From Chara braunii (taxonomy: Eukaryota > Streptophyta > Charophyceae > Charales > Characeae): a DNA stretch of 34,239 nucleotides. Where the stretch lies: contig BFEA01000137.1 of NCBI GenBank assembly GCA_003427395.1, forward strand, positions 1,476,093 to 1,510,331, in the 5' to 3' direction. The notes beneath the pieces were generated by a model, which searched no databases, had not been told where the DNA came from, and worked only from the letters and a program-made list of their open reading frames with translations. The position numbers and the translations under genes are program-made. The first letter of the stretch is position 1; each line of letters opens with the position of its first letter. Positions 17,889 to 27,088 of the stretch are shown here, one piece after another.

Positions 17889-18978
17889 ATTAAGACCAGG
17901 GTTGTCGAGCCCCGGCCCCAGGGCCCCGGCGGGGTTTCGGGGTTCCGGGGGTGGGCACCCCCAACCCCGGCTCCAGACCCGCCCGCAAAAAAAAAAAATT
18001 AAAAAAAAAAATTAAAAAAAATTAAAAAAAAATAAAAATAGTGGGGGGTGCGCAGCGAAAGCGCGCACCACATGGGCTAAACCCCAAAAATGGGGTTTTA
18101 TGCCCCACCCCGGACCCCCCCGGGGGCCANNNNNNNNNNNNNNNNNNNNNNNNNNNNNNNNNNNNNNNNNNNNNNNNNNNNNNNNNNNNNNNNNNNNNNN
18201 NNNNNNNNNNNNNNNNNNNNNNNNNNNNNNNNNNNNNNNNNNNNNNNNNNNNNNNNNNNNNNNNNNNNNNNNNNNNNNNNNNNNNNNNNNNNNNNNNNNN
18301 NNNNNNNNNNNNNNNNNNNNNNNNNNNNNNNNNNNNNNNNNNNNNNNNNNNNNNNNNNNNNNNNNNNNNNNNNNNNNNNNNNNNNNNNNNNNNNNNNNNN
18401 NNNNNNNNNNNNNNNNNNNNNNNNNNNNNNNNNNNNNNNNNNNNNNNNNNNNNNNNNNNNNNNNNNNNNNNNNNNNNNNNNNNNNNNNNNNNNNNNNNNN
18501 NNNNNNNNNNNNNNNNNNNNNNNNNNNNNNNNNNNNNNNNNNNNNNNNNNNNNNNNNNNNNNNNNNNNNNNNNNNNNNNNNNNNNNNNNNNNNNNNNNNN
18601 NNNNNNNNNNNNNNNNNNNNNNNNNNNNNNNNNNNNNNNNNNNNNNNNNNNNNNNNNNNNNNNNNNNNNNNNNNNNNNNNNNNNNNNNNNNNNNNNNNNN
18701 NNNNNNNNNNNNNNNNNNNNNNNNNNNNNNNNNNNNNNNNNNNNNNNNNNNNNNNNNNNNNNNNNNNNNNNNNNNNNNNNNNNNNNNNNNNNNNNNNNNN
18801 NNNNNNNNNNNNNNNNNNNNNNNNNNNNNNNNNNNNNNNNNNNNNNNNNNNNNNNNNNNNNNNNNNNNNNNNNNNNNNNNNNNNNNNNNNNNNNNNNNNN
18901 NNNNNNNNNNNNNNNNNNNNNNNNNNNNNNNNNNGGCTTGGGCCCCGGGGATCCCCGCGTGACAACGCTGATTAAGAC
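17889..18978. mobile_element. hAT-type DNA transposon, non-coding ends with an assembly gap
   Basis: Terminal inverted repeats CAGGGTTGTC (17897-17906) and GACAACGCTG (18961-18970), one mismatch, begin CAG and end CTG as hAT elements do. They are flanked by a perfect 8-bp target duplication ATTAAGAC at 17889-17896 and 18971-18978, the length expected for hAT. Inside is very GC-rich sequence with several self-complementary blocks, an A-rich tract at 17987-18039, and an 805-base run of N. No transposase is visible in the sequenced part, but the gap could hide internal sequence. Confidence 0.8.
18130..18934. other. Assembly gap (805 N)
   Basis: Unsequenced run of N inside the hAT-like element. 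It lies in strongly GC-rich palindromic sequence, a likely cause of failed assembly. Frames drawn across it are meaningless. Confidence 0.95.
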
Positions 18979-21640
18979 CAACTCCTGCGTGACGCGACCG
19001 GGAGGGTCCCGCGCTGCCTTGTGAGGTGCCAGACCGATGCGCTCGACAGGTGGCGCCGTTGCCGGGGATAACGGTTGTCTGCCGTTGTCACTAGTGGAAC
19101 GACATCCGGGTGTGGGAATGTGAGAAATAGGCAAAGTGCAAAGTTTTTGTTGAGCTTCTTATGGCTAATCGATTGATGGCATTGGATAGAGGGCGAGTGA
19201 GAGTTGATTGTGTGAGATGGTAGTGGCTAGTGCAGTAACGATGGTGCAGGGAGGATAGACGTTTTGGCTATGCGGTCAAGTACTTTGACTAGCCTGGTGG
19301 TAGGTGGAATTGATACTCTCTCCTGACCTTAAAAGTTGGTAAGGTTTTGGACGATGCCTCGGATGACCGATATGGCTAAGAGAGAAGGTTAACCGATCCC
19401 CCATTTTTTAGGTCAATTTATAAGAAAACCATAAATCCATTTCAAACAAACTCCACACCAATGTATAAAGTGCACTTCTTATTAACATATTTAAGAAAAA
19501 GAAAAAAAAAAAAAATTAAAAACACATAAAACAGCAACCCAAAAGTGCATTTTCAGGCAATTTTGGCATGAAACACGTCATCCAAATTTCAGGATTTTCA
19601 GGCCTCCCAACAACACAAATTCTAATAACCCAAATAATACCAAATTTGGCAGACAGCAACCTTAAACCAAAACAAAAAAAGGCAAAAAAAAAAAAAACAA
19701 AAAAAAAAAAAATTGAACCCCCAAACCCTAATTTTGAGTTTTAGTCTCGTTAGTTAGGAGCCGAGAATGGAGGTCCCCTTTAACCATTTGTGATGGCTAA
19801 GGGGAGATGAGGGGTTATCAACGCGCTGAGTGTGAGGGTTGTGGGAGTTGGCCTTGTAAGGGAGTCTATTGTGTTAGAAACCATTGAACGGCTTCGAGGA
19901 AAGTTGGGCTATGGGGGCCAAAAACTTTATGAATTTTGATTGGGATCCTTGAGTCTGGGTTCTAAGCGGCTGTTCGGCCTATATAGTCAAAGGAGTGTGA
20001 GGTCTGTCCCACGTGATGTGTTTGAACCAGACGTATGGAACGACAGATAGGTGCAGGGAATACCGCATTATGACCTCAATGGAAGTGGCTACGGGAAGTA
20101 GTGAATTTGCATGACGCTTTTCCTTATAAAGGAAATATCTTATCTGAAGGGGTAGTTGTAATAACAGTGAAGTAGCTAATGCTTAGACTATCTTGCTTAC
20201 ATTTGATGGGGCGATGACTTGTTGCTGATGTTAGGCATTCGCTTGAACCTTTTTAGGTTTGGACCATCCACTTTAATCTATGGGTTGAAGTTAAGGACGT
20301 GAGACTAGTCTTTTTTGAGGGCATCCCTTATGAGTTATATGTTCAACTCATCCATATATGTCGGATCTTATCTCAGTATTCTTGCCCAATGTCTAATTAT
20401 GTGAGGTTATGTACTTGATGATTATATTTCTTTTAATAATTATCCTTGTCAGAAATATTTATATAGTCCATGTACCTGAATTATGTATTTGAACTATTCA
20501 GTCTGCAAGGATTTATACGAGTGTCTCAAGTCCAATTATCGAGTTGTGGCTGTCTATTAAGGTCTATGCGTTGGGATTGCTCTTCAAAGAAGGGGTAGAG
20601 ATATTATGCAGAATCCACGTCTGATGCGGATTCAGAGGTGAATGGAGTGACCGCCCCTTGAGATAAGTACTTCTTAGGAAATGGTCAATGTGTAAGGTTT
20701 ACCCTAAGGGAGGTTACAATCCTATGTTATGGTTCCCCTATGAGATGGCTTTGAAGAAGTTATAATCTTGTCTTGTAGGTAGTAGTGAGACCCACGCCGG
20801 AACGACGTTCCTGGTCCATAGTGGGGTGTTGTTGTTGTATTTTTTGTGATAAAATGACTACACTACTACTGAATAGGAGGAAAGTGTTTGAGCCTTGTTA
20901 GGCCATGGTCTATAAGGGAAGCAGCTACTACCGACCACAGAAAAGTAGGGGGTGAATCCCCAACTATCCTTGTGTTAAGTGGGTTCACCAGCCGAGGAAG
21001 GGGTGACACCACCCGAAGCGTGTATGGTGAGGTTGTTTACTTTATTGGCAAGGGTTTACAAGGAACGAATGCTGAAATCGGAGGGAGAAGCAGTGAGGCT
21101 TGATCCTTGAGCGGGGCTCGGGGAGTTTAGATGCTATCCTTTCTAAAAAGGATTACACTGCCCCTCGCCACAGTATACTTTTGTCAAAGCCAGGGGAGTA
21201 AAGTGAGGTAGCCTCACAAGAATTATATCTGAAAACACTAACGACTGACAATCATATCTCTGATCATAATGTGCCTATCATATGTTATGCCTGTTGATAT
21301 AGGCCTGTCGTTATGAGATATTTGTATATGCCTTGAATAACTGACTAGCTTGGGTATGATGTGTTTAATTACTATTGGTAGTATTGTTATCAGTTACTAT
21401 AGTAATATATCATTTTTCATGAGTATTATAATTACAATTTTTTTTATATCTATGAATGCAATATTATCGTGATACATTACCATTATTATTTTCTCTAAGC
21501 GGGATGGTCGTAAACACTGGAAAGGATGCAATTTTAGGGAAAGGTGATATGAAGCCAAGGCTTCAGGGGTAGGGGTTGTAGAATATGATTATCAATATGA
21601 TAACGGAAGGCGTATGCTGGACGTTTTTTGTGATGGGCAA
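18979..21640. other. No recognised gene
   Basis: Mixed AT-rich sequence with A-rich tracts at 19495-19520 and 19670-19715. One frame at 20888-21103 is open but resembles nothing known. No terminal repeats, RNA genes or protein domains were identified. Confidence 0.4.
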
Positions 21641-21920
21641 AACCCAGACCAGAGCGAAGGCAACTCAGGATGCCTTATGCCAACCCTCTCCCACACGGTG
21701 ACCCACTCACACACAACACGCACAACCCACTCACACACGCACTCACACGGTGACCCATGATGTTCGTTGAAGACCTTACTGATACCGACTGGGAGGATCC
21801 AGCTGACTACCTCAGTTGGTTGGCACCAAGAGTGCCACAGACGGCCATGATGGGGGTTGAACCCACTACCTCCTGAATGCCACTTGCGCGCCTAACCAAT
21901 TGAGGTAGGCCCCTGGATTG
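21641..21920 (-). mobile_element. tRNA-derived SINE, minus strand
   Basis: Read on the minus strand, 21912-21848 gives GCCTACCTCAATTGGTTAGG, then CGCAAGTGGCATTCAGGAGG, then GTGGGTTCAACCCCCAT (A box and B box). It shares CGCAAGTGGCATTCAGGAGG exactly with the SINE at 24264, so the two belong to one family. No anticodon arm folds. The 3' end of the element is uncertain. A second A-box-like sequence in the opposite orientation lies at 21807-21824. Confidence 0.6.
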
Positions 21921-22162
21921 CTCTCCCCACCTAGAGAGGTAACCTCTCCTCACCGACGAGAGGTAGAAAGCTATGTTTGCAGGGGTCCCATGTATATAGG
22001 ACCCCTTGTATATAGCCTTAGGAGTAGTGGTAGGTTGGTCGTGTCGTGAAAAAACATCATGATGTTTGTGAGTACGACAAAAAATACTCTCTGCATCTAT
22101 CACCGGGCAGAGGGGTACCTCATCTTTCTGATGAAAGTACATCAAAAGATGCTTGTTTGGTG

Positions 22163-22298
22163 NGGGTTGGGGGAGGAGGAGAGGNGGNGGGGGGGGGGGG
22201 GGGGGGGGGNGGGCGGAAAAACANANAANAAANAAANAAAAATCCGAATGGGTCACCAGTATGATAGACAGACTGAATGACTCCGAATGGGTCACCAG
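22163..22298. repeat. G-run and A-run with ambiguous bases, then a 17-bp direct repeat
   Basis: Single Ns are scattered through a poly(G) run of over 20 bases and the following A-rich tract, marking unreliable base calls. TCCGAATGGGTCACCAG then occurs at 22242-22258 and 22282-22298, separated by 23 bases, possibly a target duplication around a very short insert. Confidence 0.6.
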
Positions 22299-22318
22299 CA
22301 CATGTTAAAAAAAAAAGA

Positions 22319-22373
22319 GTCCTTCTTCGGGACAGCCGTTAAAATTGGAACGATACAGAGAAGATTAGCCTGG
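22319..22373 (+). ncRNA. U6: U6 spliceosomal snRNA, 5' fragment (retrocopy)
   Basis: GTCCTTCTTCGGGACAGCC is the U6 5' stem-loop, followed by GTTAAAATTGGAACGATACA and GAGAAGATTAGCCTGG, very close to canonical U6 with an intact ACAGAGA box. Only about 55 of roughly 100 nt are present. An A-rich tail (TAAAAAAGAAAAAAAG..) follows immediately at 22374-22400. This indicates a 3'-truncated retroposed copy, not a functional gene: the 3' half and T-run terminator are missing. Confidence 0.85.
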
Positions 22374-22400
22374 TAAAAAAGAAAAAAAGAAAAAGAAAAA

Positions 22401-23180
22401 AACCAACGAACAAAACTAAATGGGTCGATGACTCAGCGGCAATCCGCTTCAACGACGTTTCTGAAGGGGAGTGAAGAAAAAGCCTCTGAGGGGGATGATG
22501 ACGGTGATGATGACACGTGTACGATGTTCTACACGTGTACGACGAGAACACCCCCCCCGAAGAAATTGGGGGCGGGGGGGGGGGGGGAAGGGAGGGGAGC
22601 ACGACAGAAAGAACAGAAATGAACAGCGTGATGACACGTGTCCGACAAGAACACAACGGTTGGGTTGAAGGAAGGAGTTCAATCCGAGCTGCTCTCTGTC
22701 GATCTTCTTAACTTCAACTTTATATATTACCATTAAAAAAAAAAAGTCATCCAATCATTCATAACCATGACATGCCAGGTCTATCAGTGTCGTGGAGGTC
22801 GGGACACTATCAGCCTGGTAGAGACATGATGGCCATCATTACACCTTTTTTAATAAAAACGAATTTAAGATTTTTTTGTTTTCCTTGTTTTTTTTTGCTT
22901 TGGCGCTGTGATATCATGTGACAATATATATATATATATATTATCGGGCAGTTCTGTTTGTGACGATATATATACAGGTAATGCCGTTTACTGAGGCTTT
23001 CTGAATGTGCAATTTGTCTAGTCTGTAGTCCTCCAAATCTGATGTTGCGTCTATCTTTGTTGTTGTTTAGGTTGTAACTTCCCGAGTCTGCATAATCTCT
23101 GCTAGTCTCAGTGTATTACTGGTATGAGGTATGGCGCATAGATTGCCTGCTCAATTTCGACGCTGGGGCACTGCGCACGC
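22401..23180. other. No recognised gene; simple repeats
   Basis: Contains a G-rich tract at about 22567-22600, an A-run near 22735, and a TA run at about 22924-22942. ACACGTGT-type motifs repeat at 22514-22640. No gene or RNA was identified. Confidence 0.4.
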
Positions 23181-23186
23181 ACCTTC

Positions 23187-23919
23187 CCTGTTCGTAAACT
23201 GAACAGGGGTGCAGTCTGCATTATCCCTGCTCAAGTGCTGCAGGGGAGTGCAGCCTGTACGCTCCCTCGTTCAAGTACTGCACAGGGATGCAACTTGTGC
23301 TTTCCATGCTCATCTACGACATAAGGATGCAGCTTGCACGAGCCCTGTTCGAATACTGCACAGAGGTTCAGCCTGCCTGACCCCTGTTGTAATTGAGCAC
23401 AGGGGTGCAGCTCTGCGCTGCTCACGTTCAATTTAAACACGGGGCTGCAACTTGCACTGTTCCCCATTCAAATTAAACACAGGGCTTCAACTTGTACAGT
23501 CTCGTGTTCAAATACAACACGGGGCTGCAACACAGGGGTGCAGCTCTGCGTTGCCCACGTTCAATTTAAACACGGGGCTGCAACTTGCACTGTTCCCTGT
23601 TCAAATTAAACACGGTGCTGCAACTGGCACAGTCTCGTGTTCAAATAAAACAAGGGCCTGCCATGTCCGTGGTGTGGTGTGTGTGAGTGTGTGGTGTGAG
23701 TTCAAGGACGCTACAGCCCTGGAGGTGGGCTGGATATCACGACCGGTATGGATCCAGTTTTTATAACACCTCCAAGGGTTGTAGTGGTTACGATACTTCG
23801 TTCCTGTGGCGGAGGGTGCCGGTTCGAGGCCGTCCGTGCACGGCAGGGTATGATGCCCTTGTTCAGTAACTACTACTGCAACTTGCACAGTCTCGTGTTC
23901 AAATAAAACACGGGGCTGC
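23187..23919. repeat. About 40-bp degenerate minisatellite
   Basis: Units of the form (T)GTTCAAATTAAACACGGGGC, TGCAACTTGCAC and AGTCTCG recur from 23187 to about 23655, and once more at 23876-23919 after an inserted block. Many units contain a CCCTGTTC..GAACAGGG or similar inverted pair, so each could form a short hairpin. The last left unit and the right unit (23611-23654 and 23876-23919) differ at only a few of 44 bases. Confidence 0.75.
23656..23875 (+). mobile_element. Insertion in the minisatellite with a tRNA-like segment
   Basis: About 220 bp of unrelated sequence splits the 40-bp array. It includes GGGTTGTAGTGGTTACGA (A-box-like, about 23775) and GGTTCGAGGCC (B box, 23821-23831), spaced as in a tRNA-derived SINE. 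No clear target duplication was found apart from the array units themselves. Confidence 0.5.
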
Positions 23920-24246
23920 TAAAATGGTTGATCATAAACATCGGAACAAAATTAATAGTGACAAAGAAAATACTTGTTTGCCGCTGGACAAACAGTGAAC
24001 ACCTTGACCTGGGACAGTTGGGCTTTGCTCGCCAGAGCTGTGATTAGATCGCAGTGCCTGATCACATACCACAGCAGGATATGCTCGGAAAAAAAAAAAA
24101 AAAGGAATCGTTACTCTTGTGGTGGGGGTAACAGTGAGTACGACCAGCCAGCATAAACAAATTATCCCCGATGTCACACAAGGCTAGACTGCCGTAGATT
24201 GGAGATCAATCACTTACCGCTTAGGGCTAATCACTAAAGTAAAGAC

Positions 24247-24677
24247 TAAAGTAAAGATTATCCAGCGGCCTAACTCAGTTGGTAAGGCTCGCAAGTGGCA
24301 TTCAGGAGGTCGTGGGTTCAATCCCCATTGGCTTCATGTACCTTCCTGGGCATGCTTGGTCCCCGCCACCTAGAGATAGACCACTGGATCCCCCGATTGG
24401 GATTTAGCAGAGTCTGCTGATGTTCATAGGGGAGGGGACCTGAGGGGAGGCACAGGGATGGGTCCTGTTGGCATGGTCCCTGATGCTACCGGCTGTCCCC
24501 TAGCCGGTATCGCCCACCTGCAGGTCGGGAGCAGCCCCCGCATGTTCTCTCGTGAACACGGTTCTGGCTGCTACGGGGTTCCCCGTATGCCTACAATTAG
24601 TGGTGGTAGGTAGGTAGTGTGAGGTGAAATTGAGAGAAGAATATAGCTTTATAAAAAATAAAAATAAAGTAAAGATT
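24247..24677 (+). mobile_element. Complete tRNA-derived SINE with target duplication
   Basis: The head GCGGCCTAACTCAGTTGGTA (A box), CGCAAGTGGCATTCAGGAGG and GTGGGTTCAATCCCCA (B box) begins at about 24264. The body runs about 330 bp and ends in an A-rich 3' tail (TTTATAAAAAATAAAAA). A perfect 13-bp repeat TAAAGTAAAGATT flanks it at 24247-24259 and 24665-24677. Such elements are transcribed by RNA polymerase III and mobilised by LINE machinery. It shares its head with the minus-strand copy at 21848-21912. Confidence 0.8.
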
Positions 24678-25401
24678 GTTTTGAAAAAAATAAATAAATG
24701 ATTTTCTAGGCAGCGGCACAAAACTGCCTTCACTAAGGCTGGTGTGCCACTGCACCGTCAACCGATGATCAATCGATCAATGACTGATAATATTGGTGGG
24801 GTAAAGAAAACTAGTGAAGTGAAGTCCGATGAGCATCTACATATTGATGGTCTTCACTTAGGGCAAGGGTGCCGCTGATAAGGTGAGGGGTGGTCAGCCA
24901 ATTCAGTGGCTGGTCACAACCAAAATAAATGAATAAAAAAAGAAGTGCATAAACAGAACTAATCCAATGACCTCTTTTGCATAACAGTTACACTGATCAC
25001 ACGTGTCCTTCAGTCAGGACCTTCCTGAGGAAATAAATGCCCACTCGTGATTGGATGGTCACATTCAGTTTCACCCGTGGGGCAGTTTAAACATGATACT
25101 TTGAAAATGTCTTGGGTCCAATTCATCGAATTCCACAGCATCCAATTGATCGAATTACATCATATCATATGAAATCAATATCGGATCAAATCAGATGAGA
25201 TCGGATCATATCCATCAGGCCACAGGCATGGCTGAACAATTCGTATCACATCACACCGAATAGCATGAGGTCCATGAAACTCGACGCATGGGTGAACAGA
25301 TCAGATCAGAAATGATACGATGTAGTCCATCGAGCTCCAACCATGGGTGATCCTATCAGATCCCTTCGTGTCTGTATACGGTTTGTTTCTGGTCCCGTGG
25401 T

Positions 25402-25404
<3 letters not shown>
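24678..25404. other. No gene; degenerate GATC/ATCAGATC-rich repeats
   Basis: From about 25100 to 25370 the sequence is built of ATCAGATC/ATCATATC words, with TCCAT(C/G)..CATGG(C/G)TGA at about 25210, 25271 and 25327, a loose 55-61-bp period. The rest shows nothing recognised. Confidence 0.5.

Positions 25405-25434
<30 letters not shown>
25405..25434. repeat. Poly(T) tract
   Basis: An unbroken run of about 30 T at 25405-25434, probably the tail of a minus-strand retroposed sequence. Its length is likely imprecise in the assembly. Confidence 0.7.
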
Positions 25435-25440
<6 letters not shown>

Positions 25441-25802
25441 CAGGGCCTTATGGTGCTGGCTCCTTCGAGTCCGGGGAGCGTCAGTCTGGTTCCAATTCCA
25501 CCGGCAAGTCAAAATATACATTACATTGAACCTCCCACACGCTTCCTTCCATTCGGCCCAAGCACCCATGAGCATCATTGATTGCTCCATCTTGGTGGAG
25601 GATTGACTGTCAGCTTGCCATACCCCTCCCTTTCCTCTCAGATCTGGAGGCCAGATCTGCCAAACAGTGCTCTGCCACCAACATGGAGCCCGTCGTTTGT
25701 TCCTGCTGGTCTGTACCCTCCTCGCTCGTCTGCCCTTGCCCGTGCAGCGTGGTATCCCCTGTCCCATTCTATCTGTCGCCTTCTTTTTTTTTTTTAACGC
25801 CA

Positions 25803-25831
25803 CTAAACCCTAAACCCTGAAACCCTGAACC
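25803..25831 (+). repeat. Short telomere-like repeat
   Basis: CTAAACCCTAAACCCTG followed by AAACCCTGAACC: two perfect plant-type CCCTAAA units and two variants, following a T-run. It could be a trace of an interstitial telomeric repeat or chance. Confidence 0.4.
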
Positions 25832-27088
25832 TGTGCGCCCATACTCCAGCACTCCTTTCAGTCAGAACTTTTCCCTTGTTCTGGTCATTTCGAGCCATTC
25901 GTCCATCTCTATGCTATCCCTCCATAGCTGTATCTGTTGTCGGTAACTTCTTGCTGAATTTGAAATGTGCCATTCTCTCCGGCAATTGCATTCATCTCGT
26001 GTTCAAGAAGTGATTGACCCGACCGCCTTTAACCGCGGTTGGATGCTCCTTTCTGTCAGTGACTTGTGCCCCTCTGTCCTGCATCTCGTAACTCTGCTAT
26101 CTTGCAGTTAAAAAAAACAGCTCTTGTAAATAATCCAGTCTCTCATTTTTGCTGTTCCTCGACTTCTGCCCCAGGCCTGCTTGATCTTCCGCCAGATATG
26201 ATTTGTCGACTCCCGATTGACTTCTGGTCCGGAGACGTTTTGTTCACCCGCCATTATCTGTCTTCGTGGTGTCTGTCTTCGGTTCGTTTGTTGTGATGTT
26301 TTTGCTTCTTTCGCAGTTAATTCCATTGAGGCTTTTCTTTTTTTGTGTGTTTGTGTATTCTGTGGTTGTTTTCAGACCGCCAGTCTGTTTGTGTCTTCCC
26401 ACTTTCACAGTCAATGTTTTTCATGTCAGTTCATGTCGGTGACCGTATTGTCGTGGTCTGTTTCAGCCTGTTGTGTGTGTTTCTCATTCCATTTGAGTAT
26501 GTGTCCGGTTCGTTGGCATGGTTGAAGTGAGTGTCACTTCGCACTTCGTTGCCAGCCAGTTCCGGGTGTCTGTGGGTCCGTTGACGGTTTGTTTCTTGTT
26601 AGCTCGACTCTATTTCCAGTCCCCAAGCCTTTGTTGCAGCGGTTTGTCATATAGGACCAACAAGGAGGCTATGGCAAATGTGGACCTCTGTTGTGCCTCG
26701 TTGTACAAGATGGATTCACACTTTCGTTGCGGTTCTGTCATTCATTGTTATTATTATTGTCCGTTGTTTGAATGAGAGAGGAGGTGATAAGGAGTACGAG
26801 GTGGTCGGTGAAACAAGTGGGGGATTGCCATTCGCCTTTTGCTTTTTTTTGCATCTTCTTGTTATCGTTTTTTTCTTCCCCTACTCCTTCTTTGTCTGTC
26901 CCTCCTTCCTGGGTCACTTCTTTCTTTTGCAATTGGATGGCTTATGCTTTCTCGTCAGAATTTCTGTTTCAGCTGGAACGGAATGTCTTTGTTTCCTTTT
27001 CAATGCACTTACATTTCCAGACTAACGTTTGTTTCACATATCATGTTTTGCATGCAGTGTTCACACTCTGTGTCTCGCACAGCGTGCA
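25832..27088. other. T- and GT-rich upstream region of the transposase
   Basis: No domain-bearing frame. The composition (long T/GT-rich stretches, ending TTTTGCATGCAG at about 27046-27057) would suit a 5' untranslated region with an intron whose acceptor lies near 27057, but no donor was identified. Frames open here in several phases are compositional. Confidence 0.35.

Noticed and set aside
18012-19134. Long open frames across the N gap
   Set aside because: They exist only because N is read as any codon.
24264-24332. Functional tRNA gene
   Set aside because: A and B boxes are present but no anticodon stem-loop folds, and it heads a SINE with a target duplication. The same holds for 2299, 21848 and 23771.
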